Made by a program: the position numbers and the translations under genes
Notes under the pieces: model-generated
The model's input: the letters and a program-made list of their open reading frames with translations, nothing else
What the model was told of the DNA's origin: nothing
Database searches by the model: none
Shown here: piece after piece, positions 1 to 9,814 of the stretch
Layout: the number at the start of each line of letters is the position of its first letter
Numbering within the stretch: the first letter of the stretch is position 1
Source of the DNA: SKLM01 sp964450435
Lineage (GTDB): Bacteria > Chloroflexota > Anaerolineae > B4-G1
Length of the DNA stretch: 27,210 nucleotides
Assembly: GCA_964450435.1 (NCBI GenBank)
Contig: CAYVCX010000040.1
Coordinates: forward strand, 1 to 27,210
Direction of reading: 5' to 3'

Positions 1-2
1 GC

Positions 3-42
3 GGTCAACCAAAGGGACGGATGGAGTTTTCGGCCAGGACAG
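3..42 (-). repeat. Copy 1 of a 40-base GGTCA...GGACAG repeat
   Basis: This 40-base stretch matches the reverse complement of 12052-12091 at 32 of 40 positions. Its right half (TTTTCGGCCAGGACAG) recurs exactly at 12153-12168. It lies downstream of the hybrid kinase gene. The rest of the gene-free segment to base 191 shows no gene and no clear terminator. Confidence 0.6.
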
Positions 43-191
43 GGTCGACGACAATTCGCTCTTCCCATCTCATCGAGTTTTCCTCCGTGCATGGGATTCT
101 ACGCGATCTCGCAGCGTCGTCAACTCGGCTGTACCTGACGTCCGCGCTGCGCCCAGAGCAAATCCTGCACACGTCTATGATTTCTCACCAC

Positions 192-3100
192 TCACGCCGT
201 CTCGGCGACCCCGCGATCCAATGCCCGCCGCACGGTCTGGGCCAGGTTGTGTCCATCCAGCGGCTTGTGGAGCACCTGTGCGAACCCCGCCTCCGCCAGC
301 TCGTCCATCTCCGACCTAATCGTGTACCCCGTCATCGCCACCACGGGCACGTCGATGCCGCGCTTCATCAGCTCAGCCATAAGCGCCTGCCCCCCCATCC
401 GCGGCATGACGATGTCGGTGACGATCACGTCGACGCTGAACCCCTCCAAGACATCGAGGGCATCCTGCCCATCCTCGGCCGTCGCCAGCCGGTACCCCAA
501 GGAGCTCAAGATCGCGGCCCCCGCCTTGCGCACCGTCTCCCGGTCCTCCACCAGGAGCACCATCTCCCCCCTGCCCTGCGGCACCGAACCAGGCTTCTCG
601 ACCTCCTCCGCCACGTGCCCATCCAGACGGGGGAGGTAGACGTAGAACGTCGTCCCCTGCCCCGGTTGGGTCTCCACGTCGATGGCTCCCTCGTGCTTCT
701 GGACGATGCCGTAGACCTGGGCCAGCCCCAATCCCGTCCCTGCCCCTTCCTCCTTCGTGGTGAAGAAGGGCTCGAAGATGTGGTTCGCGACCTCCTCGGT
801 CATGCCCTCCCCCGTATCCACGACTGTCATCTGCACCCAGCGCCCTGGGCCCATGCCGGCGACCGGGGGCTCCTGGTTCGGCGCGACGTCGAGGGGCGAG
901 AGGGAGATGCGCAACTCCCCTCCGCTTGGCATCGCGTCCCACGCGTTGAGCGCCAAGTTCATCAGTAGCTGTTGCATACGTGTGGGGTCGGCCTCGACCA
1001 CGTAGGTCGCCGGCTCGGCGGCCACCTCGATGTGCACGCTCTCGGGGAGCGTCTGCCGCAGCAGCCCTGCCGTCTCCTCCACCGACGCCAACAGGTCGAT
1101 CGAGCGGGCCTCCATCGCCGCCCGTCCGCTGAAGTCGAGGATCTGTTGCACCAGATCCGACGCCCTCTGCGCTTCGGTGGCGATCGTCTTCAGCGCATCC
1201 TGGACGCTGGGATCCGTCCCCTCGTACCGCAGCCCTAGCCCGGCATAGAGGATGATGGTGGTGAGGAAGTTCCGGAAGTCGTGGGCGATTCCGCCGGCCA
1301 GCTGCCCCACGGCCGCTATGCGCTCCTGCTGCCGCAATTGTCTCTCCAGCTCCCGCTGCTCCGTGATGTCGGCGAAGCTGCCCACCACCTTCACGATGCG
1401 GCCGTCTTGCTTCACAGGATTGGCCACCGTGCGAACCCACTTCCGCTCCCCCTCGGCGGCCGTGATGGGGAGCTCCATGTCGTACGGCTCGCCCTCCTCG
1501 ACGCAGCGCTCGAACGCCTTCGAGATACGCAGACGATCCTCAGCGTCGTAGCACGCCACGCTCTTGGCGATGTGCTCCTGGGACCCGGGGGCGAAGTCAG
1601 CGGGATCAAGCCCGTGGATGCGGTACGTCTCCTCCGTCCAGTGCATCCTCTTCTGCTCCACGTCCCACTCCCAGCCCCCCACCTGCATTAATCGCTGCGT
1701 GGCCTTGAGCAGCCCCTGGCTCCGGCGCAGCTGGTCCTGCGCCCGATGGCCCTGGAGCATCACCGACACCTGGTTGGCGATCGTCTCGATGGCCGATGGG
1801 TGGCGGAGCTGCACGCCCTCGGGCACGAGCAGCGCCACGCCACCCTCCACGTCGTCGGTCGAGGCGAACCCCAGCAGGTACACGTCGGATGCGTCCAGCA
1901 GCGCCTCGACAGTCCCGCACGCTTCGCTAGGTAGCTGGTCGCAGGCGAAGGCCGCCAAGCCCTCGGGCACGCGCTCCAGGCGGCCCGTGGCGGCCAGATC
2001 TGCGACAGTGGGCAGCCCATCGGACGGGAACGCTAGCTGGCGCGGATCGCCGCCCAGTGCCTCGAAGACAGCGTCAGCCTGATGCTCCGTCCCGCCGATG
2101 GCGCGAATGGTGTAACTTGCCTGTTCCGGATCGTGGAGAAAGACGCAGGCGTAGGCCTCCGGGTTGGCGGCGTGGGTCGCCTCGGCGACGAGGCGGCAGA
2201 TGGCCTGCGGCTCTTCCAGATGGCTGGCTGCCACGACTGTCTCATTGACCAACCTCAGCTCCTCGACGGTCTGTGCCAGCTCCGCCTCTGCCTGCTCTCG
2301 TTGCGCGATCTCCGCCTGCGCCTGCTCGAAGAGCTGCGCTTTCTGAATGGCGACCGCCGCCTGGTGGGCGAAGGAGGAGGCCTTCGTGGCGCTCTCGTCG
2401 TCGTAGACGCCCTTCTCGCTGTGATCGAGGGTGAGAAAGCCCACCGTCTCCCCCTGGGCGATGAGGGGGACCCCGATCCAGGAGTGGACGTACTCCGTCC
2501 CGCCTAGACTGAGGAACCGCTCGTCGGCCTGGGCATCGCGCAGGACCACAGGCCGCTGAGCCTCTATCATCTCCTGGGCCAGGGGGTCGCTCTCCACGGG
2601 GAGCGCCACCTCCATGGCAGCGTCGGGGTCCGGGTACCCCTTCGCGGCCGCCACCCTGGCCATCCCCTCGGAGAGGAGGAAGACGGAGGCTCTTTCGAAG
2701 GGCAGCACACCCTGTAGCTCCTCCAACACCGTGTCCAGCACCCGATCCAGATCCAGGGTCGACGAGATAGCCTTGTTGATCTCCAGAAGGGCCTCACTGT
2801 ACCTGAGCTGCGCCCGGACCGCCTCCTCGGCCCGCTTCCGCTCCGTGATGTCGAGCAGAGAGGCCACGCTCTTCTTCGTCCCCGGGATCACGTCGATGGT
2901 GATCAGGATGTCCTTGATCTCCCCGTGGCGGTCGATGAACTGAAACTCGTACTGCTTGGGGGCGGCGCCCCCGTTTCTGCGCCGTTCACGGTGATACGTC
3001 CTCATGCGCTCCAGATCTTCCGGCGTGACGAACTCCGTCCAGCTCTTCTGGCCCTCGATCTCCTCCTTAAGGTAGCCGGAGAGGGCCGCGAACTGCGCGT

Positions 3101-3977
3101 TGGCCAGGGAGATGGTCGTGTCCTCCTCGAGGATCACCGTGGCAGTTCCGGTGTTCGCGAATATGGCGCGGTAGCGCTGCTCGCTGGCCTCCAGTGCCCG
3201 CTCCGTCTCCTTCCACTCCGTGATGTCCTCCAGGCCCCCCTCGTAGGCGACGGGGTGCCCACCGACGGTGTGCCTGACATGCGCCGTCTCCCGGACCCAG
3301 ATCACGCTCCCGTCGTGCCGCCGGAAGCGGGTCTCAAACCCGCGCACCACGCCGTCCTTGGCCACGAGGTCCATCTCGAGCTCCCGATGCTCGCGGTTCA
3401 CGTATAGCTCGCTGGCGTTGGTCTCTAGCAGCGTGGCCCGATCTGGATACCCCAGCATGTCGACCAGCGCTTGGTTGGCGTGGAGGATCTGCCCATCCGG
3501 CGTGGTGCGGTAGAGTCCTATGGGGACGCCCTCGAACAGCGAGCGGTACTGGGCCTCTCGCCTGCGCAGCTCCTTCTGGGCGGCGCGCTTCTCCGCTACC
3601 AGCTCCTGCTTCTCCTTGATGCGTCGCACCTCAGCCAGGACCTCATCCATGTTCAGGGGCTTGGTGATGTAGGCTGCGGCGCCTGCGTTGAGGGCGTGGA
3701 TCGCGGTCTCCGTGGATGCGTGTCCGGTGACCATGATCACCTCGACGTCCGGGTGGCGCGCCTTGAGCGGCTCCAGGAGCTCCACGCCCTGCATGTCGGG
3801 CAGCATGAGGTCCAGGAGCACCAGGCCGAAGGGGCGATGCTCAGTTTTCTCCAGTGCATCCTGCCCAGTAGCGGCCGTCTCTACGTCGAACCCCTTGCGC
3901 TCGAGCATCAGCGTGAGGATCCGTCGCGTGCCCTCATCGTCGTCGACGACCAGAATCCGCGGTCTCTCGGTCTCCAT
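192..3977 (-). CDS. Large hybrid sensor histidine kinase (REC-PAS-PAS-GAF-GAF-PAS-HisKA-HATPase-REC)
   Basis: A soluble hybrid histidine kinase of 1261 residues with no membrane segment. The domains in order are: receiver (about 1-120, phospho-acceptor D56 in LLDLMLP), two PAS domains (about 140-385), two GAF domains (about 400-740), PAS (about 755-870), HisKA with H899 in GGIAHDFRN, HATPase_c (N-box NLALNAWDAM, G1 DTGEGM, G2 GTGLGL), and a C-terminal receiver (from about 1138, acceptor D1188 in VTDIVMP). The open frame runs upstream to 4172, but the ATG at 3977 has AAGGAGG six bases before it and puts the receiver at the N-terminus, so I chose it. It is the last gene of the signalling block, after the double-receiver regulator and a 288-base repeat-bearing gap. 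The family autophosphorylates on His and passes phosphate to Asp. Its signal is unknown. Confidence 0.93.
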   Translation of the reverse strand: METERPRILVVDDDEGTRRILTLMLERKGFDVETAATGQDALEKTEHRPFGLVLLDLMLPDMQGVELLEPLKARHPDVEVIMVTGHASTETAIHALNAGAAAYITKPLNMDEVLAEVRRIKEKQELVAEKRAAQKELRRREAQYRSLFEGVPIGLYRTTPDGQILHANQALVDMLGYPDRATLLETNASELYVNREHRELEMDLVAKDGVVRGFETRFRRHDGSVIWVRETAHVRHTVGGHPVAYEGGLEDITEWKETERALEASEQRYRAIFANTGTATVILEEDTTISLANAQFAALSGYLKEEIEGQKSWTEFVTPEDLERMRTYHRERRRNGGAAPKQYEFQFIDRHGEIKDILITIDVIPGTKKSVASLLDITERKRAEEAVRAQLRYSEALLEINKAISSTLDLDRVLDTVLEELQGVLPFERASVFLLSEGMARVAAAKGYPDPDAAMEVALPVESDPLAQEMIEAQRPVVLRDAQADERFLSLGGTEYVHSWIGVPLIAQGETVGFLTLDHSEKGVYDDESATKASSFAHQAAVAIQKAQLFEQAQAEIAQREQAEAELAQTVEELRLVNETVVAASHLEEPQAICRLVAEATHAANPEAYACVFLHDPEQASYTIRAIGGTEHQADAVFEALGGDPRQLAFPSDGLPTVADLAATGRLERVPEGLAAFACDQLPSEACGTVEALLDASDVYLLGFASTDDVEGGVALLVPEGVQLRHPSAIETIANQVSVMLQGHRAQDQLRRSQGLLKATQRLMQVGGWEWDVEQKRMHWTEETYRIHGLDPADFAPGSQEHIAKSVACYDAEDRLRISKAFERCVEEGEPYDMELPITAAEGERKWVRTVANPVKQDGRIVKVVGSFADITEQRELERQLRQQERIAAVGQLAGGIAHDFRNFLTTIILYAGLGLRYEGTDPSVQDALKTIATEAQRASDLVQQILDFSGRAAMEARSIDLLASVEETAGLLRQTLPESVHIEVAAEPATYVVEADPTRMQQLLMNLALNAWDAMPSGGELRISLSPLDVAPNQEPPVAGMGPGRWVQMTVVDTGEGMTEEVANHIFEPFFTTKEEGAGTGLGLAQVYGIVQKHEGAIDVETQPGQGTTFYVYLPRLDGHVAEEVEKPGSVPQGRGEMVLLVEDRETVRKAGAAILSSLGYRLATAEDGQDALDVLEGFSVDVIVTDIVMPRMGGQALMAELMKRGIDVPVVAMTGYTIRSEMDELAEAGFAQVLHKPLDGHNLAQTVRRALDRGVAETA

Positions 3978-4056
3978 ACCATCCTCCTTCACCATCGGTC
4001 CTTGTCTTGTGCTCTCCCCGACTCCGCGCGACCGATTCCGGCGTTTCCTTTGTAGG

Positions 4057-4254
4057 TACGACCCTTCGGCCAGGCTCAGGGCATGCTTCAGTCGTTGTCG
4101 TTCTGGCGAAGTCACCATGGAACGACTAAAGTCGTTACTACAAAAACAAGCCCCCGGCCGTCGTTGTTGCACCTACGACCCTTGGGTGGGCTCAGGGCGT
4201 GCTTCAGTCGTTGTCGTCGCGTTGAAGGTCACGGAACGACTAAAGTCGTTACTC
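4057..4254. repeat. Two tandem copies of a palindrome-bearing repeat of about 85 bases
   Basis: Unit 1 spans about 4057-4140 and unit 2 about 4174-4254, separated by about 33 bases. Both begin TACGACCCTT, share GCTTCAGTCGTTGTCGT, and contain the perfect hairpin AACGAC-TAAA-GTCGTT (4121-4136 and 4235-4250) followed by ACT. The copies differ by substitutions and small indels. They lie between the double-receiver gene (ends 4266) and the hybrid kinase (starts 3977), so transcripts may form hairpins here. They look like a dispersed palindromic repeat of the genome. Confidence 0.75.
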
Positions 4255-4258
4255 CGGG

Positions 4259-4312
4259 TCTCCCCTCACCCCCTCACCCCCCCCTCCGCCCTCCTGCCCC
4301 TCCGCTCCAGAA
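4259..4312. repeat. Polypurine/polypyrimidine tract at a gene 3' end
   Basis: On the minus strand this is an almost pure G/A run with GGTGAGGG-type repeats. It covers the last codons and the stop of the double-receiver gene and runs into the gap. A similar tract covers the 3' end of the next gene upstream (5110-5172). The low-complexity C-termini of both proteins (RRAEGGVRG and GGRGSKGARVRE) come from these tracts. Confidence 0.5.
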
Positions 4313-5039
4313 TCTCCTCCACCAAACTCAGCAACTCCTCCACATCGAAGGGCTTCTGCAGACAGGCATACGCATTCCGATCCAGCGCCGCCTCCACCAG
4401 CTCCTCCATCTGCTCCCCGTAGGCCGTCATCATCACCGCTACCACCTCCGGGTCGACCTCCCGGATCGCCAGATATGTCTCCAGCCCGTTGATCGTCGGC
4501 AGCTTCATATCGATGAAGATGATGTCATACTGTCTCTCCCTGGCGGCTTCCACCGCCTGCTCGCCGTCGAAGGCCGTCGCCACCGGGTAACACTTCTCGG
4601 TAAGCACCTCTCTCAGCGCCTTGCACATCCCTCGGTCGTCGTCCACGACCAGGATGAGCGCGCCCTCTCGCTTCTCCTGCGCCCTCTGGATGATATCCAT
4701 CACCTTCTCGAAGTCCAGGGGTTTGTAGAGGATGCCGCACGCGCCGTCCTGGATTGCCTCCTTGACCAGGTCCTCCACGGCGTATGCCGTCATCATCATG
4801 ACTGCCGCATCGGGGCGGATCTCCTTGAGCTTCCGGTGCGTCTCTACGCCGTCCATCACGGGCATCCTGATGTCCATAAAGATGATGTCATACGGCTCCT
4901 CCCTCACCGCGTCCAGGGCCTCCTCGCCGCTGCTGGCCGTGTCTACATCGTACCCCTTCCGCTCCAGGATCATGCTCGTCGTGCGGACCATCGCCTCGTC
5001 GTCGTCGACGATGAGAATCCGTGCTCTGTCTGTGTCCAT
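4266..5039 (-). CDS. Response regulator with two tandem receiver domains
   Basis: A 257-residue protein made of two CheY-like receivers and nothing else. Receiver 1 (about 7-122) has the DDD acidic pocket, acceptor D56 in FMDIRMP, the T in MMMTAY and K in LYKPLD. Receiver 2 (about 127-247) has VVDDD, acceptor D177 in FIDMKLP, MMTAY and LQKPFD. The start has AGAGGAGG just upstream. There is no output domain, so it should act as a phosphate-transfer partner for the neighbouring kinases rather than as a transcription factor. The C-terminal tail lies in a polypurine tract and is probably unstructured. Confidence 0.93.
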   Translation of the reverse strand: MDTDRARILIVDDDEAMVRTTSMILERKGYDVDTASSGEEALDAVREEPYDIIFMDIRMPVMDGVETHRKLKEIRPDAAVMMMTAYAVEDLVKEAIQDGACGILYKPLDFEKVMDIIQRAQEKREGALILVVDDDRGMCKALREVLTEKCYPVATAFDGEQAVEAARERQYDIIFIDMKLPTINGLETYLAIREVDPEVVAVMMTAYGEQMEELVEAALDRNAYACLQKPFDVEELLSLVEEILERRGRRAEGGVRG

Positions 5040-5111
5040 CCAACCTCCTCTCCGTCTAGGTCTCTCAGGTGCGAATCTCTATCACGTAGCGGGAACGCAC
5101 TCCGCCGGACG

Positions 5112-5172
5112 CTCTCTCACTCCCTCACCCTAGCTCCCTTGCTCCCCCGCCCCCCCTGCCCCTCCGCCCCAA
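5112..5172. repeat. Polypurine/polypyrimidine tract over a gene 3' end
   Basis: The minus strand reads as repeated GGGGGAGCAAGGGAGC-like and GAGGGAGTGAGAG-like units. It overlaps the stop codon at 5117 and encodes the glycine-rich tail of the kinase. It resembles the tract at 4259-4312. Confidence 0.5.
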
Positions 5173-7607
5173 CGGGCAACCGTACCCTAAACGTGCTCCC
5201 CTCCCCCACCTCGCTCTCCACCTCCACGCTCCCGGCGTGCGTCTCCACCAACATGCGCACCAGCGCCAGGCCCAGCCCCACCCCCTTCGCCTTCGTGGTG
5301 AAGAGCAGCTCGAAAATCGTCTCCTGCTTCTCCTCGGGGATCCCTTCGCCCGTGTCGCTCACGGAGATCACCACCTCGCGCTCCGTGCCAACCGCCCCGT
5401 CCCGGGCCTCGCCTGTCGTCACCGTCAGCCGCCCGCCCTCCGGCATGGCCTCCACCGCGTTGCTGATCAGGTTGCGCACCACCTGGCGCAGTTGCTCCGG
5501 ATCGGCCTCCACGGCTGGCAGCTCGTCGCCCAGCCGCTCCACCACCTCGACCGCAGCCGGGATCTCGCTATCCGCCAGCACATCCTCCACCAGGGCATTC
5601 ACACGGAGCCGCTCCCGCCTCGTCTCCTCGGTGCGCACGAAGCTCAGCAGGCTGCTCACGATCCCCTCGGCGCGATCGACGCTCTCCTCGATGATCTCCA
5701 GCGTCTCCTCCACCTCCGCGTCCGGCTCCTCCAGCGCCATCTCCAGGAAGTAGGTCGCGCTCTTCAGGTTCCCCAGCGGGCCGCGCAGCTCGTGGTTGAT
5801 GCTGCCCGCCAGCTGACCCAAGGTGGCCTGCTTCTCCTGGCCGAGCAGCTGCTCCTGGGCCTCCCGCAGGGCCTCCGTGCGCCGCTCGACCATCTCCTCT
5901 AGCCGCTCGGAGTACTCCTCCAGCTCCCTCTCCATCCGTTTCCGCTCTGTGATGTCACGGAAGACGGCGAACGTGCCGCCGAACGCTCCGTCCTCATCCC
6001 GCCGCGGCGTGGCCGTCACCAGGAGGACGCGCTCCTCGCCGTCCGGGCGGGTGATGCTCATCTCGTAGCTACTCTCCTCCCCGACCAGACGCCGCTCGGT
6101 CCGGCGGCGGATCTTCTCATAGGTCTCCTGGTCCATAAACGCCGAGAGGCTGTGTCCCACCAGCTCTCCCTGCGCGACCCCGAAGATCTCGTGGGCCGCC
6201 GGGTTGGCGAAGCGGAAGCGCTCGTCCGGGCCGACGACGCCGATCCCCTCACCCTGGTTCTCCACCAGCTCCCGGTACTGTGCCTCGCTCCGCCGCAGCG
6301 CCCGCTCCAGCCGCTTCTCCTGCGTGACGTCGGCCAGGAGCGCCATGATACCGATGGTCTCCCCGGAGGCGTCGCGGACGGGCGCCGCGGAGAGGACCAG
6401 ATCCAGCATCTCGCCCTCCTGGTTTCGGCGGCGAATCTCCACCCCCCGGAGCGACTCTCCTTCCATCACCCGCTGGCGCAGGCTGGCGAACTCCTGCTGC
6501 TGCTCCTCGCCGACGATGGGGAGCGGCTGCCTCACCGCCGTCTCCGCCGGCCAGCGAACAGCTCCTCGGCGGCCCGGTTCCACATCTTGACGACCCCCTC
6601 GGGGCTGATGAGGAAGATGGGCAGCGGCGAGGCCTCGATGATCCTCTCCAGCCGCTCCCGTGAGTCCCGCAGCAGCTCCTCCACCCGTTGCCGCCGCGCG
6701 ATCTCCTCCTCCAGGTGGTCGTGGCTCTGCCGGAGCGAGCTGGGCATCCGGTTGAACGCCCTCGCCACGGCCCTCAGCTCCTGACCGGTCGGGAGCTGGA
6801 TCTGCTCCCCCAGGTGCTCGGTGCTGCCGGCAATCCGGAGGGCGGCCCGGCGCATGCTCGCCAGCGGCCGGAACAGGAAGCTCTGTGCCAGCCATGACTG
6901 CACCAGGAAAAGGACCACCAACAGGGCCACAAGCATCAGCGAGAGCCGCCCGGCGAAGCGATCCGCGTTACCGTACGCCTCCTCCAGGGGGACGCGGATG
7001 GAGATGGCGGACACCACCTCCCCCACCTCGCGGCCGAAGCTCCGCTCCGGACCGTAGACGTCGATCAGCTCCGCCGGCGCCTCCTCCGGCGTACTGTGGC
7101 AGCGCAGGCACGATGCCTCCATCGCCCCCCGCCGCAGCGTGACAAAAGTCGGCTCACCGTCCAGCGTGCGCACCAGCGACCGCTCCGTGAGCCCCGGATC
7201 CTGGTTCAGCTCTTCCAGGAACGCGCGCTCATACGCGTCTGCTTCGTTCTCCGGGCTGCGGGCGTCGACGGCGCATTCCTTGTAGTAGTAGTCGGTGGGG
7301 CTGAGGGATTCGAAGTACTCCTGCATCTGCCGCACCGCGTACGTGGAGGACATCCACGTCGGGCTGAAGTGCTCCTCCTGGTGGAAACCCTCGCTCCATG
7401 CAAACAGCTCCGGCTTGAGCTGGTGGCTGAAGTACGTATGTGTCACCAGGTTCCGGTCCAGCAGGAGGCGGGCCTTCGACCGCGCCTCCTCCAGCGCTTG
7501 CTCGCGCATATGTTGACGCACCAGGAGAACAAACTCAGCCCCGCGGCCACCTGCAGCACTGTCCCCACCCTTGCGTCCGCCCACGCCCTCCTGATCCGGT
7601 GCATCAT
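5117..7607 (-). pseudogene. DUF3365 (Tll0287-like, c-type heme) sensor histidine kinase, broken by two one-base deletions
   Basis: One sensor kinase gene can be read only by changing frame twice. Frame 1 starts at the tandem ATGs at 7607/7604, six bases after the upstream kinase's stop, and encodes a basic N-terminus plus a membrane segment (MMHRIRRAW...VGTVLQVAAGLSLF). Near 7524-7532 the frame shifts into LLVRQHMREQALEEAR, a DUF3365-type extracytoplasmic domain with a CLRCH heme-binding motif. A second membrane segment and HAMP follow. Between 6554 and 6555 the PAS domain breaks (AEELF|WPAETAV), where one added G restores the frame. The third frame carries the rest of that PAS, another PAS, a coiled coil, HisKA (INHELRGPLG), HATPase_c (NLISNAVEAM, DTGEGIPEE, GVGLGL) and a G-rich tail. 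Both shifts are consistent with one missing base. It could be a decaying gene or a sequencing error. It is paralogous to the upstream Cache kinase. Confidence 0.85.
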
Positions 7608-7612
7608 CGTGC

Positions 7613-9814
7613 TCACGCCAACTTCCGGCCCCCTTCGCCTTCTCCCTCGCCGGTCCCGACGGGCAACCGCACGGTGAACACGCTGCCCCTGCCGACCTCA
7701 CTTTCCACCGCCACCTGCCCCCCGTGCCCCTCCACCAGCGTGCGCACGATCGCCAGCCCCAGCCCGATCCCCGTGACCTTCGTCGTCACGAGGGGCTCGA
7801 ACACCTTCTCCCGGTCCTCCTCCGGGATCCCCACTCCCGTGTCGGCGATGGAGATCGCCACCTCGCCCGCCGACCCATCGGACGCATGGCCAAGGCGGGA
7901 GGTCTTCACCGTCAGGCGCCCGCCCTCCGGCATCGCCTGCACCGCGTTGCGCATCAGGTTCGTGAACACCTGGTGGAGCTGGGCGGGGTCGGCGCTGATG
8001 GGCGGCAGCGCTGGGTCCAGCTCCGTCGTCACGTCCACCTCCGGCGGTACGGTCACCTGTGCAAGGGTCTCTCTCACGACCTCGTTCACCTGCATCACCC
8101 TCCGCTCCGGCGGGCGGGAGCCGACGAAGTCGAGCAGGGTATGGATGATCCCCTCGCACCGTCCGATCTGCTCCTCCACAATCTCCAGGGCCTCCTGCAC
8201 CTCCGGGTCTGGATCATCCACGGCCATGTCGAGGAAGAAGGCCGCGTTCCGGATGGCCCCCAACGGATTCCGCAGCTCGTGGGCGATGCTGCCGGAGAGC
8301 TGGCCCAGGGTGGCCAGGCGTTCCTGGCGCACCAACTGTTCCTCCACCCGCTTCTGTTGGGTCACGTCATCGATCAGAGCCAGCAGGTGACGTTCCCCTT
8401 CCAGCGTAAACGGCGCAAAGCGGCAGTCGAGCCATATGTGCTTCCCGAAGGAGGAGGTGACGTGTACCTCCCGCCGAATCAGATTCCCGCTCCGTAAGGC
8501 CTCCCTTGCAGCATCCAACAGCCCGGACATCTGCCAAGACCTGATCCGATAGAAGTTCTGCCGGAGAACCTCCTCGCGGGCGGCGCCCACGATAGCCGCG
8601 GCGGCCTCGTTAGCCAGCACGCATTCCCCGGAGGCCTTGTAGGCCGTGACGCCGAGGTCCGTGGAGCCGATGATGCGCTGGTTGAGCGCGAGTGCGTCCG
8701 CCATGCGCCGCTGCGCGTCCTGGAGGTTCGCCGTCATGCGGTTGAACGCCTCCGAGAGCTCGCCAATCTCCGCCGCCGCTCCCACCTCGATGCGGTGCTC
8801 CAGGTTCCCGGCCCCGATCTTCTCTGCACCGCGGACCAGCGTCTCCAGGGGCTCGGTCAGGGCCCGGGACACCCACACGCCCAGCAGCATCACCAGCAAG
8901 GCCACGCCGACCCCGACCGCCGCCACGTTCTTCCGCAGCGTGGCGATGGGGCCAAAGACCTCCGCTTGCTCCACCTCCACCAGGAGCGCTGCGTTCAGCC
9001 CCTCCAGCCAGCCGTAGGCGCCGATCACGGCCTGGCCCCGGTAATCCTCGTAGGTGTCCACGCCGGACTCGCCCGTCAGCGCCCGATCCACGCCCTCCGT
9101 GAAGACCCACCGGCGGAAGGCTGCGCCGGGCTCAAATCGAGACTCGGTGAGGAGCAGGTTGCCGGCGTTGACCAGGTACGTCTCCCCCGTCTCCCCCAAT
9201 CCACTCCGCTCCAGCATCACCGCCGATAGGTTGTCCAGGTTTGCGTGACCTGCCAGGACCGCCAGGACCTCTCCGCCCTCCCCCAGGACGGGCGTGGCGA
9301 TCACCATGGTCGGTTGTTCCAAGCGCTGGCTGTAGTAGAGATTCGATGACCGCGTTCCTTCCTGTCCCTCGACGAACCAGCGCTCCATGTCCCTGAACTG
9401 CCCCTCCCAAACGGGGTCCGACGCGACGACGATCCGACCATCGCTGGCGTCCAGGAGCAGGAGAGGGCTCGTATGCCCCAGGGCGGCGAGCCGGTCCAGT
9501 TCCGCAGCCAGCTGGTCGTGGGCCCGCGCGTACTCGGCCTCTCCGGGGGCGGAGGCGAGGAGCGCCGGAACCAGCTCCCGGGTGTGCGGGTCCTGTGCCA
9601 CCCAGGCGACGGTGTGCTCCAGGTGCTCGACCCATTGCTCCACCTCCTGCTCCTTCAGGATGGCCACGCTCTCCAGGTGGGCCTCCACGGCTGCACTGAT
9701 CCGCCGCTGTCCCCAGTCGTACGACAGCGCGCCAACAAGGGCCAGCGGAACCAGCGCCAGCACCAGGAAGAGGATCAGCAGGCGCGTCGCCAGGCTCCGT
9801 TGCCAGAACCTCAT
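7613..9814 (-). CDS. Membrane sensor histidine kinase (dCache-HAMP-PAS-HisKA-HATPase)
   Basis: A 733-residue membrane kinase. TM1 is at about 11-33, followed by a large extracytoplasmic sensor (about 34-295) with double-Cache features (DASDGRIVVAS, then ETGETYLVNAGNLLLTESR), TM2 (about 297-316), HAMP (about 317-370), PAS (about 380-485), HisKA with H512 in GSIAHELRNPLG, and HATPase_c (NLMRNAVQAM, ADTGVGIPEED, GIGLGLAIV). The frame is open to 9943, but the ATG at 9814 has GGAAGGAG upstream and overlaps the stop of the binding-protein gene as ATGA. This marks translational coupling and sets the start. It has no receiver of its own, so the phosphate probably goes to the double-receiver protein. 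The coupling suggests it senses ligand through the adjacent binding lipoprotein. The ligand is unknown. Confidence 0.93.
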   Translation of the reverse strand: MRFWQRSLATRLLILFLVLALVPLALVGALSYDWGQRRISAAVEAHLESVAILKEQEVEQWVEHLEHTVAWVAQDPHTRELVPALLASAPGEAEYARAHDQLAAELDRLAALGHTSPLLLLDASDGRIVVASDPVWEGQFRDMERWFVEGQEGTRSSNLYYSQRLEQPTMVIATPVLGEGGEVLAVLAGHANLDNLSAVMLERSGLGETGETYLVNAGNLLLTESRFEPGAAFRRWVFTEGVDRALTGESGVDTYEDYRGQAVIGAYGWLEGLNAALLVEVEQAEVFGPIATLRKNVAAVGVGVALLVMLLGVWVSRALTEPLETLVRGAEKIGAGNLEHRIEVGAAAEIGELSEAFNRMTANLQDAQRRMADALALNQRIIGSTDLGVTAYKASGECVLANEAAAAIVGAAREEVLRQNFYRIRSWQMSGLLDAAREALRSGNLIRREVHVTSSFGKHIWLDCRFAPFTLEGERHLLALIDDVTQQKRVEEQLVRQERLATLGQLSGSIAHELRNPLGAIRNAAFFLDMAVDDPDPEVQEALEIVEEQIGRCEGIIHTLLDFVGSRPPERRVMQVNEVVRETLAQVTVPPEVDVTTELDPALPPISADPAQLHQVFTNLMRNAVQAMPEGGRLTVKTSRLGHASDGSAGEVAISIADTGVGIPEEDREKVFEPLVTTKVTGIGLGLAIVRTLVEGHGGQVAVESEVGRGSVFTVRLPVGTGEGEGEGGRKLA

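Noticed and set aside
21..968. Plus-strand open frame at the left end and other His/Arg/Pro-rich frames opposite the kinases
   Set aside because: The products are compositionally biased mirror images of the kinase codons and have no ribosome site or domain.
4057..4254. A CRISPR array
   Set aside because: Only two units are present, each about 85 bases and imperfect, with no regular spacers and no cas genes.
4083..5753. A 556-residue plus-strand open frame
   Set aside because: It lies opposite the double-receiver regulator and the kinase C-terminus and spans repeats and polypyrimidine tracts. Its product is low-complexity, with no domain. It is an antisense shadow of GC-rich coding sequence.
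6535..7701. Two separate genes for the heme domain and the kinase core
   Set aside because: The PAS domain is split exactly at the frame change and one added base restores its sequence, so a single broken gene is the simpler reading.
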